Origin: Clostridiales bacterium
GTDB lineage: Bacteria > Bacillota > Clostridia > Oscillospirales > CAG-272
Length of the DNA stretch: 16,900 bases
Assembly: GCA_016280525.1 (NCBI GenBank)
Contig: JAEEGW010000208.1
Location: 1-16,900, forward strand
Reading direction: 5' to 3'
Shown here: positions 6,668 to 12,600 of the stretch, one piece after another
Layout: every line of letters starts with the position of its first letter
Position numbering within the stretch: position 1 is the first letter of the stretch
Translations under genes and position numbers: made by a program
The notes under the pieces: model-generated
What the model saw: the letters and a program-made list of their open reading frames with translations, nothing else
Database searches by the model: none
Told to the model about the DNA's origin: nothing

Positions 6668-7636
6668 TTATTCGGCCGCTATCGCGGTAAATCCGTCCGG
6701 GATGGTGACGCCGAGCTCGTCAGCTATTGTCTTGTTGTATTTCTTCGTCGTGGAGGCGTAAGCTATGGGCATTTCTTCTATTTTCTTGTCGCCCTTGAGT
6801 ATTTCGGCCGCCATCTCACCGGTTTTGTAACCGAGATCGTAGTAGCTTATGGAAAGCGTGGCAACGCCGCATTTTGCGCAGATGCCTTCTTCGCCTGCTA
6901 TAGCGGGTATTTTCTTGTCTCTTAAAATGTTGCCTATAATTTCGGCGGACGACGCTGCAGCGTTATCTGTCGGGATATACATAACGTCTATCTCCGACGC
7001 GGCGGCTGTCGTAACGGCGGAAATGTCGTTAGAATCGCTGAACGTGTAGGTCTTGCAGGTTATGCCTTTGCCTTCAAGGTATTCCTTGACGACTTTTACC
7101 TGATACTGGGAGTTCGCCTCTGCGCTGCAGTACAGAAGTCCTACGGTCTTCGCTTCGGGGAACAGGTCGAGTATCATCTGAGCCTGCTCGTCAAGCGGAG
7201 CAAGGTCGGAAGTACCGGAGACGTTCGCGCCTACCGTGCCGTTGAAGTTCTCGATTCCGAGCGCTACGCCGTATTCGGTAACGGACGTGCCGAGTATCGG
7301 TATCGTCTGGGTGGCGTTGTAAGCCGCCTGGAGAGCCGGCGTGGCGTTTGCCATGATGAGGTCAACTTTGTTTGAAACGAAGTTGTTTACTATCGTGGTG
7401 CAGTTTGCGGGTTCGCCGGACGCGTTCTGATAATCAAATACTACGTTGTCTTCGCCGAGCTTGTCGACAAGAGCCTTTTTAAAGCCTTCAGTAGCCGCGT
7501 CAAGAGCGACGTGCTGTACGAGCTGAACTATACCTACGGTGTACTTTTTGCTGCCGGTCTCGCTGCAGGATACGGCAAGCAGGCAGAACGATGCGCAGAG
7601 TATAACTGCCAAGATCGCTGATAAGATTTTTTTCAT
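6668..7636 (-). CDS. ABC transporter substrate-binding lipoprotein (ABC_sub_bind family, TrpX-like)
   Basis: This 322-residue protein has a lipoprotein signal peptide (Lys-Lys start, hydrophobic core, then LAVSC with lipidated Cys24). It then shows a periplasmic-binding-like fold starting YTVGIVQLVQHVALDAATEGFK, here given in parts: YTVGIVQLV, then HVALDAATEGF. Phrases such as IPILGTSVTEYG and VMYIPTDNAAASSAE are characteristic of the ABC_sub_bind family (formerly DUF534). Members near tryptophan genes are named TrpX, but the family also binds other small molecules. ATG 7636 follows AAAGGA. It is the first gene of the importer operon. The leader is only about 30 nt, so there is no T-box or riboswitch, and tryptophan as substrate is unproven. 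Confidence 0.9.
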   Translation of the reverse strand: MKKILSAILAVILCASFCLLAVSCSETGSKKYTVGIVQLVQHVALDAATEGFKKALVDKLGEDNVVFDYQNASGEPANCTTIVNNFVSNKVDLIMANATPALQAAYNATQTIPILGTSVTEYGVALGIENFNGTVGANVSGTSDLAPLDEQAQMILDLFPEAKTVGLLYCSAEANSQYQVKVVKEYLEGKGITCKTYTFSDSNDISAVTTAAASEIDVMYIPTDNAAASSAEIIGNILRDKKIPAIAGEEGICAKCGVATLSISYYDLGYKTGEMAAEILKGDKKIEEMPIAYASTTKKYNKTIADELGVTIPDGFTAIAAE

Positions 7637-7668
7637 TTTATTATTTTCCTTTCGGTATTAAATAATTG

Positions 7669-7702
7669 AGATGATTTTATCACAATAATCATCTATTGTC
7701 AA
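7669..7702 (-). promoter_or_regulatory. Importer operon promoter with overlapping inverted repeat
   Basis: On the minus strand, TTGACA (7702-7697), a 17-nt spacer and TAAAAT (7679-7674) form a near-consensus sigma-A promoter upstream of the binding-protein gene. A 7-bp inverted repeat, AGATGAT (7669-7675) and ATCATCT (7688-7694), is separated by 12 nt and straddles the -10 box. That is a typical position for a repressor operator. The regulator is not known; the convergent MarR protein is a candidate. Confidence 0.85.
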
Positions 7703-7875
7703 CTACTTTTATTTAATTTTTGAAATATTTTAATACTGTTCTTGCATTTATACATCTTTTTTTTGCATAAAACAAGTTAAATAACGCGGTTTTTTGTTTC
7801 AGGCACGCGCCATTTATGCAAATCAAGCCAAGGGAAATTTCTTAAATCAATATTTGGGAGGAAGTCTGCCCTCAC
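7703..7875. other. AT-rich gap without recognisable gene
   Basis: This 173-nt stretch lies upstream of the importer promoter and before the inverted-repeat element. It is AT-rich at first, then more mixed. I see no credible reading frame with a ribosome site, no RNA fold and no promoter worth naming here. Together with the promoter/leader and the element at 7876-8140 it makes up a 504-nt gene-free region. Confidence 0.5.
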
Positions 7876-7991
7876 GAATTAAGAATTCAGAATTAAGAAT
7901 TAAGAATAAGGTGTCGCTACGCGACGATCTGTGCGCTGCGCGCATTTTGGGGTTCCCCTCCCCCCCATATCCACCCCAAACCCCGCCTTCC

Positions 7992-8018
7992 CCCCGAGAT
8001 GTTCTCGGGGCTTTTTTT
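7992..8018 (+). terminator. Intrinsic terminator, plus strand, no gene upstream
   Basis: CCCCGAG (7992-7998), loop ATGTT and CTCGGGG (8004-8010) are followed by C and seven T (8012-8018). This is a textbook intrinsic terminator reading on the plus strand. No plus-strand gene precedes it in this region, so it belongs to the repeat element or to an unseen short transcript. Confidence 0.75.
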
Positions 8019-8084
8019 GCGGCGTAATAGAGGCTCCCCGCTGCGATCAGCGGGGTGAAAGCGTGAGCAGGGTTTTCCCGTTAC

Positions 8085-8112
8085 AAAAAAGCGGCGGGAG
8101 ATATCTCCCGCC
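8085..8112 (-). terminator. Terminator of the DUF951-prfA-Sua5/CoaE-SLT operon
   Basis: The perfect palindrome GGCGGGAGATATCTCCCGCC (8093-8112) is followed on the minus strand by GC and six T (8090-8085). It lies 28 nt beyond the stop of the lytic transglycosylase gene and inside the right half of the inverted-repeat element. Both the stem and the T-run have a counterpart at 14273-14299. Confidence 0.85.
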
Positions 8113-8140
8113 ATAATTCTTAATTCTGAATTCTTAATTC

Positions 8141-8737
8141 TTAATTCGCCGTTACCGTCTCCGTCATTTCTCCTCTGCGCTGCAATATCTTTGCGTACAT
8201 CTGTCTTGCGTTTGAGATCTTTTTTACGTACGCGGACGTTTCCGGATACGGTATGTCCGTCAGATGTCCGTCCTTGCCGTACTGCTCGTCTGAAAGCCAT
8301 TTGCGGACTATGCCGTGACCGGCGTTATACGCGGCGAAGACCGTGTCCCATATCTCAAATTCGTTATACAGATACGCGAGATAGCACGTTCCTATCTTTA
8401 TATTCGTCTCCGGGTCGTCAAGGCTGTGCGCCTCCGGGTCCATGCCTTCTCTCTGACACATCCATTCGTACGTTCCGGGCATTATCTGCATAAGTCCGCG
8501 CGCGCTTTTGTACGATTCCGCGTTGTATCTGAAATTGCTCTCCACCTTTATGACGGCGTATATAACGTCTTTCGGCACGTTATACTGCTCGGAATACTTG
8601 TCAACGTATTCCGAGTACGCGGTGGGGTAGTTTTTATTCTGTATCGCATAATAAAGCTGCTGTATGCCGAATCCGGACGCTATCGCCAGAGCGACCAGGA
8701 TTATCGCGGCAACGCTGCGTTTTATTGCCTGTTTCAT
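8141..8737 (-). CDS. Membrane-anchored lytic transglycosylase (SLT family)
   Basis: This 198-residue protein has an N-terminal membrane anchor or signal (about residues 8-30) followed by a goose-lysozyme-like SLT domain (about 40-190). The catalytic Glu66 is in KVESNF, with the family motifs GLMQI (81-85) and AAYNAG (135-140). It cleaves peptidoglycan glycan strands to 1,6-anhydro-muropeptides outside the membrane. ATG 8737 has AAAGGA 7 nt upstream, located within the end of the preceding gene, which stops 3 nt away. A coaE gene followed by an SLT gene is a familiar order in Clostridia. The TAA stop is part of the AATTAAG repeat unit bordering the inverted-repeat element, and the last few residues may therefore derive from an insertion boundary. 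Confidence 0.92.
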   Translation of the reverse strand: MKQAIKRSVAAIILVALAIASGFGIQQLYYAIQNKNYPTAYSEYVDKYSEQYNVPKDVIYAVIKVESNFRYNAESYKSARGLMQIMPGTYEWMCQREGMDPEAHSLDDPETNIKIGTCYLAYLYNEFEIWDTVFAAYNAGHGIVRKWLSDEQYGKDGHLTDIPYPETSAYVKKISNARQMYAKILQRRGEMTETVTAN

Positions 8738-8740
8738 ATC

Positions 8741-10351
8741 CTATTCCTTTATGTATTTGCTTATCGCGCGGGCTACGGCTTCTCTCAGCTGTTCTTCGTC
8801 TTTGCCGTTTTCTATTATCTCGTCACAGTATACGCGGAAAAAGTCCTCGTTATGCTGACCGGATATGCGGGACAGCGCTTTTTGCCGGCTTATCCCGTCT
8901 CGCAAGATCATTCTGTTTATGCGCGTTTCCTGCTCCGCGCAAACGCCTATTACCGCCGTACATTCCGCGTCATATCCGGATTCGAAAAGCTGCGACGCGT
9001 CCACGACTGCGAATTTATATCCCTGCTCCTGCGCTTTTTTAAGCCGTGCTCTGACCTCGTCTAATATGACCTTATGCGTGACGGAATTGAGCAGAGCGAG
9101 CTTGTCTTTGTCCGAGAAAACGGCTTCCGCAAGCGCCGGTCTGTCAAGCACGCCGTCTGCTACGGCAAACGGAAAATACTTTTGCAGCTCTGTCACCATG
9201 GGCGAATTTTTGTAAAGCATCCCGTGATATATTTCGTCGCAGTCGGCGACGTACGCGCCGCGCTCTTTCAGTATCGCGGCGACCGTGCTTTTTCCCGCGC
9301 CGCTCTGTCCGGTGAGGCCTAAAACGGGTATCGTTACGCCGACGTATTCTACGGAAAAACCCGCCGCTTTCGTAAGCCGGTTGCACACCGCGAGGCCGAG
9401 ACCCGTACGCGACGGCATGACTGAATAAACGCGTTTCGCGTCAGTTTCACCGAAGCCCCGCAGAAGCGAAAACAAAGCGTTAGCCTGACCTTTCGCGTCG
9501 TTTGGCAGATACCGCACGTTTTTGCCGCGTATCGCGTCTTTGTCGCTTTCCAGGCAGATGACGCCCGTGCTTTCGTCCTCCGCGAGCCTGTTTTTCATAA
9601 ACCCGATCACGTCGCTATGCGGACCTTTCAGGAGCGTTACGGGCACGTCAGGCGCGTAATGGCGGTATTTCATTCCCGGCGCTTCCGGACGCGTGTTCTC
9701 GTCCGGTTTTACGTAAAGCGATCTGTCGCGCCGCACGGCGACGACGGCGGAGAGCATCTCTTCCGTAACGGCGCCCGGACGGAGTATCACGGCGCAGCCG
9801 CCGCTCAATTTCACTATCGTTGATTCAAGACCTATCTCGCACGGCCCGCCGTCTATTATCGCGTCGATTTTTCCGTCAAGGTCGGCTTTTACGTGCTCCG
9901 CGCCGGTGGGCGACGGGGAGCCGGAGCGGTTTGCTGACGGAGCCGCTATCGCAACGCCGCACGCCTTGATAAACGCGCGCGCGACGGGGTGCGACGGTAT
10001 GCGCACCGCCACCGTGTCAAGTCCGCCCGTCACTTCCGGCGGAATTATATCTTTTTTTGGCAAAATTACAGTCAAAGGACCGGGACAGAACGCGTCTGTA
10101 AGTTTGTAATATATATCGTTTGTGATCGCGTATTTTTCCGCGTCTTCCGCTTTTGACAGGTGTATTATCAGCGGATTGTCGGACGGTCTGCCCTTTGCCG
10201 CGTATATTTTTGCGGCAGATCCGGCGTCCGTCGCGTCTCCGCCCAGACCGTAGACCGTTTCCGTGGGAAACGCGACTATACCGCCGCGCTTAATTATACG
10301 CGCCGCGGTCTTTATGTCTTTTTCGGTCGGTTTCAAGTAAAGAGTTTTCAA
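8741..10351 (-). CDS. Fused threonylcarbamoyl-AMP synthase (Sua5) and dephospho-CoA kinase (CoaE)
   Basis: One uninterrupted 536-residue frame joins two complete enzymes. Residues 1-225 are the YrdC/TsaC domain: PTETVYGLG (29-37), KGRPSDNPL (53-61), SANRSG (139-144). KYRHYAP (228-234) is the linker motif of long-form Sua5, and the Sua5 domain runs to about 335. Sua5 makes threonylcarbamoyl-AMP from Thr, bicarbonate and ATP for tRNA t6A37. Residues 342-536 are CoaE, which phosphorylates dephospho-CoA: P-loop GQSGAGKST (348-356), DCDEIYH, LFESGYD and a RISGQ lid. The start is TTG 10351, overlapping the prfA stop by 4 nt (TTGA) with GGAGG 7 nt upstream. prfA-Sua5 and coaE-SLT are each common orders; here they are merged. 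An assembly error is unlikely because no frame break is seen. Confidence 0.93.
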   Translation of the reverse strand: MKTLYLKPTEKDIKTAARIIKRGGIVAFPTETVYGLGGDATDAGSAAKIYAAKGRPSDNPLIIHLSKAEDAEKYAITNDIYYKLTDAFCPGPLTVILPKKDIIPPEVTGGLDTVAVRIPSHPVARAFIKACGVAIAAPSANRSGSPSPTGAEHVKADLDGKIDAIIDGGPCEIGLESTIVKLSGGCAVILRPGAVTEEMLSAVVAVRRDRSLYVKPDENTRPEAPGMKYRHYAPDVPVTLLKGPHSDVIGFMKNRLAEDESTGVICLESDKDAIRGKNVRYLPNDAKGQANALFSLLRGFGETDAKRVYSVMPSRTGLGLAVCNRLTKAAGFSVEYVGVTIPVLGLTGQSGAGKSTVAAILKERGAYVADCDEIYHGMLYKNSPMVTELQKYFPFAVADGVLDRPALAEAVFSDKDKLALLNSVTHKVILDEVRARLKKAQEQGYKFAVVDASQLFESGYDAECTAVIGVCAEQETRINRMILRDGISRQKALSRISGQHNEDFFRVYCDEIIENGKDEEQLREAVARAISKYIKE

Positions 10352-11418
10352 TTATCAGCCTCCGCCGAGAGCTTTGCCGCGGTGTCCGCGGTTATAAGCG
10401 CGTCTATCATGGCGTTAAGATCGCCGTTTAAAAACGCTTCAAGCGAATATACGGTCATGTTTATGCGATGGTCGGTGACGCGGCTCTGCGGGTAGTTGTA
10501 CGTGCGTATGCGCTCGCTTCTGTCGCCTGTGCCGACCTGGCTTTTGCGCTCGTTTGCTATCTTGTCGTGCTGTTCCTGCCGCTTCATATCGTAAAGCTTC
10601 GTTTTAAGCAGCTTTAACGCCTTGTCCTTGTTTTTGAACTGGCTGCGCTCGTCCTGACATTCGATTATAATGCCCGTCGGCTTGTGGTAAAGCCGTATCG
10701 CGGACTCGGTCTTGTTTATATGCTGACCGCCCGCGCCGCTTGATTTGCACGTCTCGAATTTTATATCCGCCGGGTTTATCTCCACCTCAACGTCGTCCGC
10801 TTCGGGAAGCACGGCTACTGTGACCGTGGACGTGTGTATGCGCCCCTGCGCCTCCGTCTCTGGTACGCGCTGGACGCGGTGGACGCCGGATTCGAATTTG
10901 AGTCTTGAATACGCGCCGTCGCCGGTTATGGTAAACGACACCTCTTTAAAGCCGCCGAGCTCCGTCTCGTTGCAGTACATAAGCTCCGTTTTCCACTTCA
11001 TGCTGTCCGCGTACATGCAGTACATACGGTATAACACGTAGGAGAAAAGCGCCGCCTCGTCGCCGCCCGCGCCGCCGCGTATCTCTATAACGACGTTTTT
11101 ATCGTCGTTCGGGTCGCGCGGAAGAAGCAGTATTTTAAGCTCCTCATAGCTCTTTTTTACGTTTTCGTCCGCTTCCTCAAGCTCCGCCTTCGCAAGCTCG
11201 TACAGGTCGTTATCGCCGGAGGCGAGTATCTCCTCCGCTTCCGCCTTGCTTTGCAGATACGATTTGTATTCCGTGTATTTTTCAACGACGGGCAGTATGT
11301 TTTTGCGCTCTTTCATAAGCTCGCGGTATTTCGCCGGATCCGAGACGACGGCGGGATCGAGCAGCTCCGCTTCTATTTTATTGAATTTTTCAACTATCTG
11401 ATCAAGTTTTTCAGTCAT
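10348..11418 (-). CDS. prfA: Peptide chain release factor 1
   Basis: This 356-residue protein is full length for RF1, which recognises UAA and UAG and releases the peptide in the ribosome. The GGQ loop is present as SSGAGGQHINKTESAIRL (GGQ at about 231-233), and the PEVVSDPAKY-like N-terminal domain 1 is recognisable as DPAVVSDPAKYRELM. The decoding region precedes GGQ, and the C-terminal RIRTYNYPQSRVTDHRI is invariant family sequence. The ATG overlaps the DUF951 stop by 8 nt, with no strong ribosome site, so translation is probably coupled. prmC, the methyltransferase that modifies the GGQ glutamine, is often next to prfA but is not here. Confidence 0.96.
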   Translation of the reverse strand: MTEKLDQIVEKFNKIEAELLDPAVVSDPAKYRELMKERKNILPVVEKYTEYKSYLQSKAEAEEILASGDNDLYELAKAELEEADENVKKSYEELKILLLPRDPNDDKNVVIEIRGGAGGDEAALFSYVLYRMYCMYADSMKWKTELMYCNETELGGFKEVSFTITGDGAYSRLKFESGVHRVQRVPETEAQGRIHTSTVTVAVLPEADDVEVEINPADIKFETCKSSGAGGQHINKTESAIRLYHKPTGIIIECQDERSQFKNKDKALKLLKTKLYDMKRQEQHDKIANERKSQVGTGDRSERIRTYNYPQSRVTDHRINMTVYSLEAFLNGDLNAMIDALITADTAAKLSAEADN

Positions 11419-11608
11419 TTCCGTTACCGATTATCTTCTTTATGCTTTTTTCAAGTTTTTCACGCGGCAGCGTAAGGTCGCGCCCGCAGCCCTGGCATAT
11501 AACTCTCACGTCCGAGCCGACGCGCACCGCTTTGAAAAGCGAGCTGCCGCACGGATGCTTCTTTTTCAGCTGCAGAATATCGTTTTCCTTTATCTTTATC
11601 ACGTCCAT
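11411..11608 (-). CDS. DUF951 family small zinc-ribbon-like protein
   Basis: This 65-residue protein fits DUF951. KKHPCGSSLFKAVRVGSDVR (given here in one 20-residue piece) and ICQGCGRDLTLPR carry Cys residues in HPCG and CQGCG that could bind one metal ion. The family is conserved in Firmicutes, often beside translation or chromosome-partition genes, without a defined function. A longer frame reaches 11659, but ATG 11608 is preferred: GGAAGG lies 6 nt upstream, the length matches the family, and the promoter -10 box lies at 11650-11655, inside the longer version. It heads the four-gene operon. Confidence 0.88.
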   Translation of the reverse strand: MDVIKIKENDILQLKKKHPCGSSLFKAVRVGSDVRVICQGCGRDLTLPREKLEKSIKKIIGNGND

Positions 11609-11649
11609 GATTTGCCTTCCAACAAAGAAATAACGCTCTTTTTTCATAC

Positions 11650-11678
11650 ATTTTACCACAAGAGTATGAAATAATCAA
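11650..11678 (-). promoter_or_regulatory. Sigma-A promoter of the DUF951-prfA operon
   Basis: On the minus strand, TTGATT (11678-11673), a 17-nt spacer and TAAAAT (11655-11650) form a good sigma-A promoter. The transcript should start near 11643, giving a leader of about 35 nt before ATG 11608. It is divergent from the Mrp promoter 41 bp away. Confidence 0.75.
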
Positions 11679-11718
11679 CTGTCCGCAATATTTTTAATAA
11701 AAAATCTACTAAATTTTG

Positions 11719-11747
11719 TTGATATGAGGCGTTTTAAAGGTTATAAT
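11719..11747 (+). promoter_or_regulatory. Sigma-A promoter of the Mrp-lipoprotein operon
   Basis: TTGATA (11719-11724), a 17-nt spacer and TATAAT (11742-11747) form a near-consensus promoter. AAAGGA (11764-11769) lies 9 nt before ATG 11779 as ribosome site. No operator-like repeat stands out. Confidence 0.8.
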
Positions 11748-11778
11748 TAAAGAAAATTTATATAAAGGATATAACATC

Positions 11779-12600
11779 ATGTCTGAAAACTGTACTCACG
11801 ACTGTTCGACCTGCAGTGAAAACTGCTCGTCGCGCGTCCCGAAAAAGGAACCGTGCAACCAATATTCGAACGTAAAAAAGGTAATAGGCGTCGTTTCCGG
11901 CAAAGGCGGCGTAGGTAAATCTCTCGTAACTTCGCTTCTGGCGGCAGAGAGCGCGCGCAGAGGCAATAAGACCGCTATACTTGACGCGGATATAACCGGC
12001 CCGTCCATCCCTAAGGCTTTCGGGCTCCACGGCCTGTGCGACGGCGACGACCTCGGCATCATCCCGTTCACAACAAAAACGGGCATAGAGGTCATTTCCG
12101 TAAACCTCCTGCTTGAAAACGAAAAATCCCCTGTCGTATGGCGCGGACCGATAATTTCCGGGACCGTAAAACAGTTCTGGACCGACGTCATCTGGGGGAA
12201 CGTAGACTATATGTACGTGGATATGCCTCCCGGAACGGGCGACGTGCCGCTTACCGTTTTCCAGTCCCTGCCGCTTGACGGCATAATCATAGTTACAAGC
12301 CCGCAGGAGCTTGTTTCGCTCATCGTATCAAAAGCCGTTAATATGGCAAAGATGATGAACGTGCCGATAATAGGCATTATTGAAAACTTCAGTTATTTCA
12401 GATGCCCGGACTGCGGAAAAGACCACTATATATTCGGCAAAGGTTCCGCAGACGCGGCGGCTGTCGAATTCGGTCTGCCTATCCTTGCAAGGATTCCGAT
12501 AGACCCGGCGCTCGCAACGCTTTGCGATACGGGAAGGATCGAGGATTACGACGGAGCGGAGATTGTAAAAGCCGCCGTCGATCTTATTGAACAGGCATGA
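11779..12600 (+). CDS. Mrp/NBP35-type P-loop ATPase (Fe-S cluster carrier)
   Basis: This 273-residue protein has the deviant Walker A GKGGVGKS (41-48), DADITGPSIPK (69-79), VDMPPGTGD (147-155) and a CPDC pair (209-212). These are the marks of Mrp/ApbC/NBP35 proteins that bind and transfer [4Fe-4S] clusters as cytoplasmic dimers, with CPDC as bridging ligands. The N-terminus adds five cysteines (C5, C9, C12, C16, C26) in CTHDCSTCSENC. This differs from the eukaryotic NBP35 spacing but could hold a second cluster; such an extension is common in clostridial Mrp proteins. The stop overlaps the next gene's ATG by 4 nt (ATGA), so the lipoprotein downstream is translationally coupled. Confidence 0.93.
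   Translation: MSENCTHDCSTCSENCSSRVPKKEPCNQYSNVKKVIGVVSGKGGVGKSLVTSLLAAESARRGNKTAILDADITGPSIPKAFGLHGLCDGDDLGIIPFTTKTGIEVISVNLLLENEKSPVVWRGPIISGTVKQFWTDVIWGNVDYMYVDMPPGTGDVPLTVFQSLPLDGIIIVTSPQELVSLIVSKAVNMAKMMNVPIIGIIENFSYFRCPDCGKDHYIFGKGSADAAAVEFGLPILARIPIDPALATLCDTGRIEDYDGAEIVKAAVDLIEQA

Larger units (their letters stand above)
7876..8140. repeat. MITE-like element with 27-bp terminal inverted repeats
   Basis: A 27-bp sequence at 7876-7902, built from GAATTAAG and GAATTCAG units, is perfectly repeated in inverse orientation at 8114-8140. Extra partial units lie outside it at 8141-8147. The interior is non-coding and hairpin-rich: GTCGC-TAC-GCGAC (7913-7925), TGCGC-TGC-GCGCA (7932-7944), a C-run cluster (7955-7995), a plus-strand terminator (7992-8018), CCCCGCTG-CGAT-CAGCGGGG (8036-8055) and a 20-bp perfect palindrome (8093-8112). 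Size and inverted ends resemble a miniature inverted-repeat element. No target-site duplication is visible and no transposase is nearby. Its right end supplies the stop codon and terminator of the lytic transglycosylase gene. Confidence 0.7.

Noticed and set aside
7637..7875. T-box or riboswitch upstream of the TrpX-like gene
   Set aside because: The promoter lies only about 40 nt before the ATG, leaving a leader too short for either, and no T-box consensus (TGGNACCGCG) was seen.
8315..9064. A 249-codon plus-strand frame opposite the transglycosylase and CoaE region
   Set aside because: It is antisense to two genes with clear catalytic motifs and has no supported start or homology.
11411..11659. 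Longer 82-codon form of the DUF951 protein
   Set aside because: The extra N-terminus would overlap the promoter -10 box, lacks a ribosome site and exceeds the family length.
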